DNA of 64,000 bases from Paragonimus westermani (Eukaryota > Platyhelminthes > Trematoda > Plagiorchiida > Troglotrematidae), in assembly GCA_008508345.1 (NCBI GenBank), contig QNGE01000906.1, positions 69,877-133,876 of the forward strand, written 5' to 3'. Positions 48,190-60,582 of this stretch are shown here, piece by piece. The notes under the pieces were generated by a model that was not told the origin of the DNA, made no database searches, and was given only the letters and a program-made list of their open reading frames with translations. Position 1 is the stretch's first letter, and the number at the start of each line of letters is the position of its first letter. The position numbers and the translations under genes were made by a program.

Positions 48190-50189
48190 CAACTCAAAAT
48201 CAATCCGTGCGCGCTCGCTGGTTTCGGATGCGCGTTACACAGGCGTTCACCCAGGAGTGACCTTGAACCATTTGAAAAACCGTCCATTTCGCAACCTTGT
48301 AAAAAGTAAATTGGTGTAACATCCCACATTTTGAATCCAAATCTTTGAAGTGAGCGAACTCTCTCCTTCTCTGTTTCCTGCGTAAAAATTTCTTAAACTA
48401 CAGTCGTTTTGTTTCTGACCACGTTCTTCTCGAGGGCTTCAAGCTTGTGCTACCGTGTAATTATTCGTTTTTGTATCGTTTGTAAATAGTTGCGCGTAAG
48501 GCAGAGTGTTCCCCACACATGCTTTGAGAAATACATTCCATTACTAATTATCACCGTTTTTCATGTTCATGTCAAAACACGTCATCGATATCAGAATCAA
48601 TTTGTGACGTAAATTTGCAGATCGAAATTTTTCTCAAGACTCCTGGTCTAAGTGTTATAAAATTTCAGTGGCAAGGGATTGCATAACAGTCATGACAAGC
48701 TGTGTCACTTGAGGATGTTGTGGACTGATGACAGATTAATTGAGTGAAACTGATCTACAATAGCCGACTGGGTAAAGGAAGACATGTCCTTGATACCAAA
48801 GTCAACGGTATAACCAGTTTAGTCACGCCCATCGGGTTGATTTCTCCAGAATGTGCCTTGTAAAATGCGAGTTGCCTGTTTTTGTACCAAAATTTCCGCC
48901 ATCGACTTGAGAAGTTCAGATGAATGCTGTACAATACAACGGAAAGTTGAGAGAAGCAATGGGAATTATTATCAGTATTTGCATGGCTGGGAACCCTCTA
49001 ACTGCGATTCACTAGCACAGCTGGAGACAGTTGACGGCGCTGCCAAACTCAGATTCTTTTTCACAACGATGCTATTGTTTTTTCGTAGTTTTCACATTTC
49101 AAGATAATCTATCGTATCTCAAGTATCCAATACAAGATTTTGATTCATCACTAAGTCTGTTTACTCATCGGTGTAAGTATTTCCTGCCGTGGTGACAACT
49201 ACAACTCCGTAGCGCTATGCTGACAAAGGTCAGATATCTATACCGGTTTCATTTGGCATGTGACCGGGGGGATAAAATAGTATATGCTCATTTTTATGAT
49301 ACTTCTAGAAAATCACAATTTTTGTTGCGACTTTACTGTTTCGTTGTGAATTAGGGTTTGAAGCGAGCAATTAAAACAACCAGGTTTTTGGTTTACGAAA
49401 CATATCAATGCTTTCCGAACGTTCTATCTTCGAGTTCGTGAAAATCTCAAAGATGCAAGATGAAAAGACAATTTTTGTGGTACCTAGATTTTTATTCTGT
49501 ATTGCGAGTTCACAACATCCGGAATGTAATGAACTCAAACCCGACGGAGTGGTTGATAGATAATTTTTCATAGCTACACAATGGACGTTACCCACCCTGT
49601 CAGCATTCCATGGGTGATCAGTTTATCGATCGAACTGATGTGATTTTTTGATGACCCCGATGATCCTCAACATATACTTTGCATTGTTGCTGACCTGTCC
49701 ATTGAGTACAGGATCTCCTGTAGAAATCAATCCAAGTTCAGGGTTATTCCAACCGAAGGCGCGGTGTTCTGCTCATCGCTAGTCGTATGCTTTTCCGACT
49801 AGCATTTCGTTGGATTGTTTCATTATTTGCTGTTCCCTTTCCTAGTGGAATGATGCGCATGGACCAGGTTAGTCGCAGCACTGTGAGCAGTTCGGTTTTT
49901 TAAGAGGTACACTCCAGTAGGTTCACTGAGTTTTTTGTCATCTCCTTTTGAACACTGTCTTTGGTCAATGTTTAACGGAGGTTGAACGTCACACATTCTT
50001 GTCCACCAAGTAGAACTGGTGATAGCAGATGTCCTGATATTATTGAACAAAACATTCGAACAATCAATGTTGGATTTTTGTGATTCAGCGATTCAGCGAT
50101 TCATACACGGGTTTGAGGCAGCGACCCAATTTTCCCAAATCCAATCGGTTTCCTTTACTCAGTGCCAACGGGCGTCTGTCGGTCTGAAA
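48190..50189. other. Unassigned stretch between Gypsy copy 2 and the LINE
   Basis: No gene or element is recognised. The last part near 50,050-50,189 may hold the 3' untranslated tail of the minus-strand LINE. Frames of up to 84 codons occur and show no motif. Confidence 0.5.
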
Positions 50190-51664
50190 GACGATTACTG
50201 AAAACAGGGTGTAGCAGCACTCTTGGAGATTACATTGAATACCATGAACAAACTATGATTAATCGCATAATGCAATTTTAGATAAACGAGAATCAAGCGA
50301 AGTTTTGAAACGATCCCTAGAAGCGCTGCTGATGACACCAGAAGGAAGGCTGTTCCATTGGTTAATAACCCTGTAGAAAGGGAACTGTTGCCTAAGAAAG
50401 GTCCGAGGACGAAGCTTGAGAAGCTTCCTATTATGCCCTCATCCGGCGTCATCATTCTCCACAGTGGAGAAATTCTCTATAAGACCTACTCTAAAGAAAA
50501 AGTGTGTGAGTATTGAGTCACCACAGAGTCTTCAAAATTCAAGTGGGTGCAGGTCAAACATTTCAAGTCGAGACTCGTGAGCAACATTACTCAGGCCCGC
50601 GACCACCTTGGCAGCCGCACGCTGGACACACTCAACAGCTAACACAACCTGATTGACATACTCGAGGAGCGGTCTTATATAAATCCCGTAAAGCGTTTGA
50701 AAAGCTTTCTTGTCTTTGCGGAGGAAAGTGCGCCTAATCATCATAACAGCGGCAAATCCCTTTCTTGCTGCCATCTCATGGTGATTCGTGAAGGAGAAGC
50801 TGGACGAAAACCAGATGCCCAGATCTTGCATCAGATCGATTCTCATGATATCTACCTTGCTAGATGCACTACGAATCATGAAGGTATTGCCAGAATCTCC
50901 ACCGAGTGACATGTGGGCACATTTATTGTCATTTAGTGGGAGGCTCCAATCGTCCGACCAGCGTTTGATCGCGTCAAGATCAATTTGTAGTGCACTGGGA
51001 TCAATGGAATTCCAGATTTTCGGGCCATCTGCATATAAGAGGAAGTTGCTGGAAATATTGTTTGGAAGGTGGTTGATGTAAATGAGGAATAATAAAGGAC
51101 CTAGCACTGACCCCTAGGAAACTCCCGCAGAAATGAAAGAGAGAGATTGAAGGTCTGAACTGGTCTAAACTCTGAAAGTTCTATTATCAAGAAAAGAGGC
51201 AATCTCGCGAAGAACCTCTCCTTGAATACCATGGGCTTCTAGTTTGTGATTCAGGGGGCCGTGTGGGACACGGCCAAAAGCCTTGACGAAATCAAAGAAG
51301 ATAGAATCTGAGATGAGGCCATTGTCTTTGGCCTCCGTCAGACTATCCACGAAAATAAGCATGTTTGTTATGCATGACTGGTTAGGATGGAAGCCTTGCT
51401 GGGTGGAAGAGAAAGGATTATTTGATAAAAAGTGATCGAGTATGGCGCGCTTTAGTAGGCGCTCCATTATTTTGCACGGGATGCTAGTAAGGCCGGATAG
51501 TACCGGCCAATCACTTCAAATATGGGTGTGACCGTTGCCTCTACATACGCTTGGGAGGATGCTGGTCTGGTGTGTTTGCTTAAATGGCTTATAAAGAGGT
51601 TCAGCCAGACTAACAGCTGCTTCCTTGAGTATTCTGGTGTGGATAATGTCAGGACCCATTGCAC
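50190..51664 (-). pseudogene. LINE reverse transcriptase domain
   Basis: Blocks in order on minus are LKEAAVSLAEPL (shifted frame), KIMERLLKRAILDHF with SSTQQGFHPNQSC, and SIFFDFVKAFGRVPHGPLNH (51,467-51,165). Then MLGPLLFLIYINHLP and FLLYADGPKIW (51,107-50,532) give the FADD position as YADG, so the second catalytic Asp is lost. The tail (RPRTFLRQQF and WNSLPSGVI) ends at about 50,260. The catalytic loss and the stops show that the copy is dead. Confidence 0.88.
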
Positions 51665-52224
51665 TGTAGAAGGTCTTCAACACCTAGCACATAAAACTCA
51701 GCGGTTACAAGTGGTTGCCTGAGCTTCTGCAGCGGTAGTACAGGATGCCAGCTCGAGAATGCGACGTTGTAGACTGCCGAGTAGTACTCCTTGAATAACT
51801 CGGCTACAACTGGGGAGTCAGATGAAGTTTCCCCCTTGGGCAGTCTTGAAGAAAGAGCTGAAGGTTTGTTCTTTCTTAGTCGTCGAATATGCTTAAATAA
51901 GAAGTTTTTGTTCCCGCGGGCCCTGAGTAGGATCTTCTCTTGTACGAGTTTGGTGTGTTCGCAGATTTCCCTCTTACACTTGTTCCGGACAATGTGGGAG
52001 CTTATGCTTTGCGAATAATTGGGAACGGTTATCGGGAAGGCGACGTATCCTGCGTTGAAGGGGCGGTCGATAATAGAAAACGCACAGTTTTCGCAACGTA
52101 AATGAGTCGTCTACTTTTGGAATTGCGCTTTGAAACGAGTGGTAGTTGTGGTTCACGGAGTCCAGGTCAAGAAGAAGTGAACCTACGTATGCTCTCAGGC
52201 CGTTATAATCTGCCTGATTAAAGT
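51665..52224 (-). pseudogene. LINE linker between endonuclease and reverse transcriptase
   Basis: A minus-strand frame at about 52,018-51,791 reads LLRARGNKNFLFKHIRRLRK and then LPKGETSSDSPVVAELFKEY, typical of the basic linker in CR1 elements. The surrounding parts are frame-shifted. It has no catalytic role of its own. Its place supports an uninterrupted LINE order. Confidence 0.65.
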
Positions 52225-52944
52225 TTAGAAATGTGGACCTTTCTGCTGCTTGTTGTAACCAGTAACAGATAAGATCAAAGCTAAAAGAGAGTGAGCATTG
52301 TGTCCAAGTGGCGGCTTGATGATCACTCTGTCTATCAGGTGGATCTCATTAGTGATAACTAAGTCGAGCAGAGGGGAAATCTGACCAAAACGATGCGGCG
52401 TCTGGGCGGTGACGTGCTGTGACCACGCCTTCCGACGTATCAGCATCGACAAGGAAGTCGAGAATCCGCTTTCACAGTCCTGGTGACAAACTGATGCCCA
52501 GTTTATCTTGGGTGCATCAAAGTCACCCATATTAGGCAGACGAGTAAAGCGTTGTGGGTCTAGGAAATTTTCCAGGCTTACCGGAAGGGTGTCGTCATCA
52601 GAGACGTCTGATGAAGGACAATGATAAATAAGCCCTACTAGGAGTGAGCCTTGGCCACACAGTGGTAGTCGAAGCTACAGAGCGTCACATTTATCAGAGG
52701 ACTGAAAACCACCGATAACCGTGGTTGTCGGGAGACACTGCTGAAGAAAAATCGCGGAACCCTCCATTCTCCTTCGAGCAGATTCAGCCTGGTAAACTGA
52801 ATACCCCGGTACACTCAGTTCACTGTCACTGATATAACGTGTGAGCCAGGTCTCCGTGGAGGCGAACATGTTAGGTTGGATTTCATGAGTTAACTGTCTG
52901 ATTTCCGGTAATTTATTGAACAGACTCATACAGTTCGTATACAT
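52225..52944 (-). pseudogene. LINE endonuclease domain
   Basis: The frame 52,944-52,675 reads MYTNCMSLFNKLPEIRQL and then MFASTETWLT, the CR1-type start with the TETWL motif that carries a catalytic Glu. After a frame change the text MGDFDAPKINW stands where GDFN would be, with Asp for Asn. Then follow LLDLVITNEI and a GHNAH block in place of the SDH motif. The domain nicks target DNA to prime copying. Two of its key positions are changed, so the nuclease is probably dead. Confidence 0.85.
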
Positions 52945-53185
52945 GCATCTGAGAGCTACTTTCTCGCTGGATTTCGCGAGAAAATAGAAAGAATGGTGTG
53001 AGAAAGAGCCTGAGAGAGAAGGCCTAGAGTTAGGAGTGTGGGGGGGGCTGGACTCGGCCTGTTCTCCCGAGATGTTCTGACGGCTCTCTGTCGAGGCTGT
53101 GGGCGCGACATCACCGTCTGTACGTAGGTCAGCGACCTTAAGGGCGTTTGATCAGCATTATTTGCGCCGCAACTTGCGACCATTG

Positions 53186-55949
53186 CATCCCTGTCAAATT
53201 CTTCTGTTTAGGAGGGTGTTTGGAAGTTTTCACCCACGAAAAACTTGACTTCTTCGTTTGCTTGGTGTGGGGTTTGGAAGATGACAATGAGCACTGTGTT
53301 TTGCGGCTACTGAAGGAAATATTTATAGGAGTGGGCCAAACTAATGCTTTTTGAGTTGCAGAAGGTGGCCCTAGAAGGCGTCTTCTGTAGTGAGATCACC
53401 TTCGACGTCCCCAAAATTCTAAACTCCCCGCGACGTGAGATTTGCCTTGCCAGTACCACCGCGCCTGTTCACATTACCTTGTATATGTAAACTTACCACA
53501 AACCACTAGCATCAAAGTTAGTGGGCCGGTATAAGTATCGCAGTTATGCTCAGTTGTGTAATGAATTCGCACTATCTCTACTCTTGTAGGTTACATTCAC
53601 TAGGATAACAATGTTGAGCTATTACCGTTAGGAACGCCGCTTGAAAAGTCTAACGCTTGTTCGAATTCTGAAGGTCGACTGGAATTTTCCGCCGACGCAC
53701 TCTTCCACTCTGGCGTCTGCTGTGCGGTTGTGCTCAAGGTGCTCTCACGTTCAGCTCCCTAGCACTTCTTAATTGTTACGTTGAAGTCTGTTGTGAACGG
53801 TGAGTAAATCAATAAATAAAGTTTGTTTGCAGATTCATCGTTTTCTCCCTGCGACTTCCGATTTACGGTAGCATAAGGTTGGGGGAAACTCTGGGCGTAC
53901 GAATTCAGGATCTAGCACTACACTTCCCTTCTAAATTCTTGGGAGGGAGAGTTTTCCGCTGGGCAGTTTGATGGGTTTCTGGGTGGGTAACTCTGAAGAC
54001 GGCTTTTGCGCGGCGTGGGTACCCTCAGTGTTCGTGTCTGTGCCTAGGGCGCCGGTCGTCGAAACGACTATGCAGACGGTGCCTCAGATTTCCACAACAG
54101 GCACAGAGGTCTGAGGGGCTACTTCGAGAGCAGAAACTACGACTTTATTCTCCAGCTGTAGCTTCTGGTGTGCCACGATCTACCTTACATCCCATGGAAG
54201 AAATGGAAAATAATACAGAACTTATAAGAGCCTCATACTTACAGTCGCAGGTTTTCTGCGTCACTCTACTTGACGTGGTGCCTGTAAGACCAATGAGCTG
54301 CTGAGCGTTGCCTTGGCTCTCGTTGAACTTTCAACTTATGCAAATGCAAATGAGAGATGAAGACGCTAGCTGTTCGCACTGGTGTTCGTTAAGACCAGTG
54401 AACTTGAAGTGTTACCATTTCTGACACTGGTGGCACTGCATGCTGTTTACTACGAACATTTTACATCAATATCGGCGACAGACGGTTGCTGCTACAGACT
54501 GTCTGCTGAGTCCCAGCACCGCTGGATCTGACACGGGTCACTGTCGACAAGGATGAGTAATATGCAATATAGGGCAGTTAGTTTTCAGTGATTCACAAAA
54601 ACACGAAGCAGATACGATAAAGCGTGGGAAAGAATCGGATACAACGTAGTGCAAATAATTCAATAACTAACGAATTGCTATGTTATTCGATAACAAATAC
54701 CAGTAGTCTTATAAAGTTCCTGATGCACACGGCACCAGCAGAACAGAAATATGAATAGACAGTAACAACGAGAAAATTTGAACCACTTTTCGAGTTACCC
54801 GCGCACGATAAGGTCGTCGTAACCCAGTCATGGGGAGTTCTCGGAAGGCAGCCCTACTAATCATACGTGAAATGATATGCCGTTAGTTATCACTAGATGC
54901 CGCCTACGAACTCCGCATATCTTGGGAATTTGAGTATACTGCAAAAACCTCACTGCCCTTGGAAATAACTTTGAGAATCTTCATATTGGTGGTATCAAAA
55001 AAATTCCAAATATTTGAGATTCTATAGGTTGTTTTGTACACAAGACACTCCAGTGCAGTGGTGACACCAAACTGGTTGCATAAATTCAACCCTTTTGCTT
55101 GAATGGGTTGGCTTCGTCTAGTTAAATACCTGACACCTTATTCGTTCATTCCATGTACTCAATATAACAAGAGTACATGTTACGTTTAGTTTCCATCCCG
55201 ATTAGCCACTTCATTGATTCTTTTTAACCAGTTCATATGTATTAATGATCATTTAGCATGAGATGGGTAGCCCAACGATTGATTTATTACCTTCTTCATA
55301 TTTTCTACCAGGTCACAGGTTATTTATTCCTGTATGCGCTCAAATAATGAGACACAGCCAGACCGATAGTACTGTCCATATCTTCTCGGGCAGTAACTTG
55401 GACTGACTATTTGCAAGAAACCCTCTGGAACTCCCCTGAGTACAAAATAATAACTGGTTCGTTCGGATAACACTAGCAAGAAGACTGTCTTCCGAATTGA
55501 GACTGAGAAAAACTTGATGCAATAACGGCGAAAATCATCGATGTGTATCGTTGGTTATATACGTATTACGCACTATTCTTGCGGCATATCAAGCAACAAG
55601 GGAAAACCTTAAGCTCGGCTGAACAGACATGACTGGTCGATATTGCAATATACCAGAAAGTCTCACAGAAACGGCACACACTATGTCCAACGTTTAGCAG
55701 ATCGACACACACAAAAGGTCTGTCTCGCAGAAGAGAGAAGTCACGCGTCAACAAAAGACGTGTATTAACAAAGACAGATACCAGGAGAGATGGTTCTACA
55801 ACGTGTCCTTGTCCATATATATGTACGGGGTCCCACGGTCCGGAAATTCCCACCAATCAGACGTGGCCTCACATCCACTGACCGCCAACCTCAAGTTCTG
55901 GTTGGTCACCCTCCTCAGCCCGTTGCACGGACGCGGCCAACCCACGTGC
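53186..55949. other. Unassigned stretch between the LINE and Gypsy copy 3
   Basis: Apart from the possible solo LTR at 53,460-53,885 and the likely 5' edge of the LINE near 53,350, no gene is recognised. A G-run occurs near 53,040. Frames up to 96 codons (55,566-55,856, minus) are probably part of the 3' LTR zone of Gypsy copy 3. Confidence 0.4.
53460..53885 (+). repeat. Possible solo LTR on plus
   Basis: The segment has a TATAAGTA box at about 53,530 and an AATAAATAAA polyadenylation-type signal at about 53,810-53,820, spaced as in Gypsy LTRs. Downstream plus-strand frames at about 53,980-54,110 give a Ser/Thr-rich text with no clear Gag motif. There is no second copy in the window, so this is only a pattern guess. 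Confidence 0.25.
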
Positions 55950-56044
55950 TCGAGGACCTGAAAGGAAAAGGGAAGGAGTATGTGTGGCAAAACAAAATGG
56001 CGGCGCACTAAATGCTACCATATTACTCCCTCCGTCGCGAGCAC
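55570..56044 (-). repeat. Probable 3' LTR zone of Gypsy copy 3
   Basis: Immediately after the pol stop on minus comes a purine-rich GACGGAGGGAG, like a polypurine tract, then a segment with a TATATATGG box at about 55,815. No matching repeat was found near 58.4-58.8 kb, so the LTR boundaries are not proven. Confidence 0.35.
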
Positions 56045-57086
56045 TGGTCACAGTGCTTCGGACTGCCTCCCCTCTGGTGGTACAGTGCACTCCCCAGCTA
56101 CTTCCAACTGTTCGCAATTAATCATTCGATCTTGTCCTGTAGTATCCAGCTTTAAACGATTGAAGTGTACCACTCTGAGTCCGGGCCTATTGTCGTTAAC
56201 GTCTCGTATAGTGTAGGTGGATTCAGAAATGATGTCGCGCACAGCGTATGGCTCTTTTTACTAAAAAAAACAATTTTTTAGAATTCCAGTTTCCGGGACT
56301 TCTGCACGCAACCAAACTTTATCGTCGAGCTTCAATGGGGCTTTCATATGCCTTTCAATCATAGCAGTCCTTCTGTCTCAGCTGGGCAGTCCGCAGGTGT
56401 TCCCGTGCTAACGCATGTGTTTTCGCCAATTTGTCACGTAGCTGAACGCAGTAGCCTGAGGTTAATAGGTTTTCTGGCAGCAATCTGGGTACAAGCAAGT
56501 AGCATAGTAGCCGCATCTTTCTTCCCGTTAGCAGTTAGTGTGATGATTGTGCGGTGGAAGAATGGACGCTAGCACAATATGCAAGCAGGCACCAAGACAC
56601 GGCTTCGTCCCATGATCTGGTGTTTCCTGAACTCACAAACGCTTTTTAGAGGGAATTCAAGGTGCGGTTCACGCGCTCAGAGGCACCATCAATTCGCTGA
56701 TGGTAGGCAATCGTCCTTGTCTTCTTTATGCCCAGTATTTTACACAGTTCATCAGTGTACTCTCAGAATTTGATCCTCTGTGAGTGTGCAATTGAGTTGG
56801 GGGCGCCCCGGCGCGTGATCGAATATGAATTTGGCGGTCGTTCAGCCTTCCGCCATCCAGCTTGACTGAAATGAAACCAATAGCGTCGGTTCGGCGCCGG
56901 TAGCTTTTTTCCGCGCAATCGCTCAGTGTGAAATGCTGTTAGCCTGGAGATATCCGTGGTTTGCACAAACAACCTCATATGGCTTGACGAAGCTTCTGAC
57001 GCGGTTTCGCAAAACAAATGAGCGATGGTGATCAAGGGTGTCTCTGTGCCGATGAACAAACAGGAGGGATCGTGCAGCGAAGGCAT
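56045..57086 (-). pseudogene. Integrase remnant and pol C-terminus (Gypsy copy 3)
   Basis: The piece TRRGAPNSIAHSQRIKF (57,086-56,763 frame) stands at the second catalytic Asp block of integrase, but the Asp is not there. After a stop come ILGIKKTRTIAYHQRIDG and ASERVNRTLNSL (about 56,750-56,660), the Glu block. Then comes a C-terminal set: HALAREHLRTAQLRQKDCYD (about 56,430-56,360) and a frame 56,242-56,048 with YTIRDVNDN and VVHFNRLK. It is inactive. Confidence 0.75.
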
Positions 57087-57799
57087 TAATGCTAGTCATG
57101 TTTCCTTTATTGTACCGGCGTTAGGTAGTGCCTACGACGTTGCAAGGTCCGATGTCTGCTGAGATGTGCCGTGGCTGAAACTGCACTCGTGTGAATGGGC
57201 GACAGAGGTTGTCCCTGGGTCACTCCTGAATGTTCAGAATGTTGTGGGGGAATTAGCATCAGGACCACGCGGAAACGTCCAATAAACTGTTCTTGCCAGA
57301 AACCGAGGAGTGAATGTTGAAGTGTCTGATCTAGTGCGGGAATGCTTTATCTGAAAATGGTGCTGTAGCAAGCGTTAGTGGTTCAAGCCGTGTGGACGTT
57401 TAATCCGAGGTGTTTACCGTGCTGCTTACGACTGTAAGAGCTACACTGTTGGGAAGATGTCCGATAGATAGCCAATGAAACCAGGGCTGTCAGATTTGTT
57501 GACGCATGAATATTCAACTTGGTTTGATGCTGAGTGTGCATCACGTTGATCAGGCGTAGGTGCAGGGTTTGGTGCACCATTTGGCCCGGCTACCTAAACG
57601 TCCGTGGTACCAACAGTCCGCTTTTGACTGCGGTATATGGCCCCCGGATGACATACTAGCCTGAAAACCTGAAGAACGGCTTGAAAAAAGTTAGTTCAAT
57701 CCACGTCGCGAGGCCGCGATTTATGCTCCTGGAGCCTCAGTGTCTGGTAGACCACGATTAAGGTAAACACATTTCCGGGACCACGCGTGCCTACTTTAG

Positions 57800-58400
57800 A
57801 ACATGGAACAGATTGTGGTACACCCAAGCAATCAACTAGTGACTGAAAAGGCACCACTATTTGATCAGCCAATTTTGCCATCTTGGCAAGAGCTCGTGAA
57901 AGAGCAACGGGAAGTATCGCTTGCGTGGCTTCTGGCGATGTTTAAAACCGGAGTTTCCGGAAGAGGGCTTCGTTCACGTGCGAGTTGCCGATGAGCTGCT
58001 GCATTTACGCCAGCAGCGTTGCAGGGCGTTTGTCACCTAGCTTGAGGTAGTGTAAACGTTTCTGTACTCGGGTCTTTTCGGTGAGTGTCGCCTAATCAAC
58101 AACTGCTTTTTTTAAAGCTCTCGTACTTGAGCTATACCGGTCGGTTAGCTATAACATCGCGAAGCTGTGAGGTTACTTCGCTGGGAAGCCTGAATAACAA
58201 CTGAAAAAACCTTGTTTGATCAGACAACATTCGGTTGTTGAAAAATTCCGCTTATAAGTAAACAAACCTAACAGGGTCATTTCCAAGGAACTGAGAGGCC
58301 GCTAGAGCATTACTGCCAACGCGGAAGTTGTCAACGTGCTTAGTTAGTACTTCGGACAGTGGGTAGTGATTACGCGGGTCATTTATCCCTAACACCTAAT
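57800..58400 (-). pseudogene. Gag remnant (Gypsy copy 3)
   Basis: The minus-strand text LSDQTRFFQLLFRLPSEVTS followed by QLRDVIANRPV, with a YESFK motif after a stop, matches the capsid part of Gypsy Gag (DxTRxxxVxxxLPxxV...LRDxI, then PYxxLK). It begins about 58,380 and has several stops and frame changes. The downstream text to 57,800 is Ser/Arg-rich and unrecognised. Confidence 0.6.
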
Positions 58401-58420
58401 TAAGCCGAATTGAGGAAATA

Positions 58421-60359
58421 TATAAATGCTTATATGCCGGACGTATACACGAACAGAAAAAGACAACTGGCCACGTGTACGTCGATAAAGAAAATATATG
58501 TGTTCAAGTATGCAAAGGCACGAACACACCAAGAGGCGAGAGACGATTGTAGCGGAACGTTTGAAATTCTCGAGCTCATCAACTGTTGGAACTCATCCAA
58601 CAAAATAAAACTCAGTCAGTGTTCACTATCGACAACCGATGGACAATGAAAAAACCAAGACTCAGCGCGTTAACCCTCGTGTATTATTATCGACCTTGGA
58701 AAATAGAGTGTACAGAGAGATACGTCAAGCTAGCGAGACACGGAGCGAGTTGTTTTTAGCCCCGGGCCGGATGTTACGAAATGGGTAGCTTGACTAAAAC
58801 AAAAACAGGTTCAAAACCAAAATCATCGGAAGGGTAAAAATGAATGCGACTGTCAAAATATTATTTATTATAATCGCTACAGCTCCACAACAAGGGCTGG
58901 TTTTCAGCTCCACAACTTTTCTGTAACAGAAAATTTTAAAGACGATGGGTTTCAGGCAATTTTGTTGTACGAATGAAGTTCAGAGACATAGTTGCAATTT
59001 AGAATTGTGTGGTGCCTCTATATCCAATGCGCGGCAGTTTGTCCAGAACATTCCCACGCGTGAATTAACTGCCCGTTCGGCGTAAGTACATCGAAAGAAG
59101 GATCCCCTTCCTGCATTCGGTTACACGTGAGAACCACTGGGCTGGGAGCTTTTATCGGGGCTCTTTCGGAGATGTCCATTCCAAAAAATGCATGCGTAAC
59201 GGACTGGGACTAACGTACGTGCTCAACAGACAAGCCTTAGTCGTATAGAGCCTTCACATTCTTACGGTCATAACGTGAACCCAGTGCCGGCAGTGTAGTT
59301 CATTCAGACTACGCGTGGAGGTACTGGTTCTAAAATCTACGTGGGAGCTAAACCAATCAAAACGTTAGCCTTCTCCAAACGCTATGTATACTTCGTGTTG
59401 TCGCCTTTACAAACGTAATACAGAACCGCACACGATGCCACACGCAAATGAGCCCGAGACGCTGGTGAAGTCCACGGAGAAGTTGGATCAGCTTCCTGTT
59501 GTTTCAGATGAGAAATTCGGTTAGAAACATTTTGTTTCATCCCATTGTGAACACGATTGTGCCATGCGAAATCCGCCATTGTCTATTTCGTATAAACGAT
59601 AATTTCTTTAAGTATACGTTGTCTTCTGCACCAAGTCAGCCTATTTTTTTTAAAGTGGAATGCAGCCATGGCATGTTATATAAACACTGATATGGTGCGT
59701 TGTTATTACAGAGAATGTGCGCCCTAGTTACAACTGTAAAATTACCCAAAAATTTCCACGTCCCTAATTTGGCAATAACAATGTACTCCTACAACATTCT
59801 TGACGAAGAACACCTGGGGTGGCTGAAGCGCAAAATATCAGAAATTACCCGTAACGTTGTGTCATCCTCAATCCACTGATCAACACGCTTCTACATGTGA
59901 GAACATACTACGGAAATACTATCTGCAGTTGTGATTGAGCTGACAGGCGGACTATAATATCGATGTGCCTATGACTTTGTTGACTCGGAACAAGTCTGCG
60001 TTCGACTATATAGACTGTTACGTTGGCATTCAAGTTATCGTGTTTCAGATATTTCGGCTCCTTACATTCCACCATAGAAAACTCAGATCAGTAACTTTAT
60101 TATCAAAGTCTTGAAGCATTTGGATAAAATGCATTGAATGAGATAACTAAGTAGATCCCATTGCAACGAAATGCTGGCAACAGGGTTGTCAGTTCTGTAG
60201 TGCTCAGGAGGCACTGGTGTTTGCATTCACACGCACCTGCAAATTCCTCGATTGTTTTATGAGTCTCATACTTGGAACATCAGCTTAACTTCATTCAAGC
60301 GTCCCTTCAGTGCAAAAGCAGGAACAGGGAAACGTTTTGCAACAGCTCATTGTGGATCA
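58421..60359. other. Unassigned stretch right of Gypsy copy 3
   Basis: The first 370 bases may be the LTR or leader of Gypsy copy 3 (see that entry). The rest holds no recognisable gene or element. Frames reach 79 codons with no motif. Confidence 0.45.
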
Positions 60360-60582
60360 CTAATTTAAAACTTCAACTGTGATCAATTGTCTGCAAAACA
60401 GATTTGAACGCAGAATTGGAGTGATAACCGATTCAGCAGTCTGACACAATGAGATTGGAAAGAGGATTTCCTTTAACGCATCTCGGATCAGACGCGATGA
60501 GAGATAGTTCGATTTGAAGAAGTCAACGTATTTTCTGTCGGAGACGACCTCAACAGAATTCATCGAACGTGGTTCGAAAAAC
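60360..60582 (-). CDS. Weak candidate exon, unrecognised product
   Basis: A 99-codon minus-strand frame ends at a TAG at about 60,360. Inside it lies a strong acceptor context, GTGACATATTCTTCTTCAG, ending at 60,583. This makes the downstream 74 codons (starting FFEPRSMNSVEVVSDRKY) a possible last exon. Third codon positions in this part are often C or G, as in coding sequence. The peptide is charged and helix-like with no family motif I know. Frames of this length are common by chance, so confidence is low. Confidence 0.22.

Larger units (their letters stand above)
50190..53185 (-). mobile_element. CR1-like LINE, endonuclease-reverse transcriptase region
   Basis: About 3 kb on minus carries the domains of a non-LTR element in order: a short Pro/Ser-rich lead-in, an AP-type endonuclease, a linker, a reverse transcriptase, and the typical CR1 C-terminal end (PRTFLRQQFPFYRVIN, WNSLPSGVI). 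The family is CR1-like by these motifs. The 5' end and any first ORF were not found. There is no obvious poly-A or microsatellite tail at the 3' side. Stops and frame changes break it, and catalytic residues are altered, so it is inactive. Confidence 0.88.
56045..58420 (-). mobile_element. Ty3/Gypsy retrotransposon, internally deleted (copy 3)
   Basis: On minus, a Gag piece (58,400-57,800) is followed by unrecognised, stop-filled sequence and then the integrase and pol C-terminus (57,090-56,045). Protease, reverse transcriptase and RNase H are absent, so a large internal deletion is likely. The end VVHFNRLKLDTTGQ resembles the end of copy 2 (IVHFNRLKP), so it is probably a related but distinct family. 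The segment upstream, at 58,420-58,790 on minus, has the TGTAACATCCGG start of a possible LTR or leader. Confidence 0.75.
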
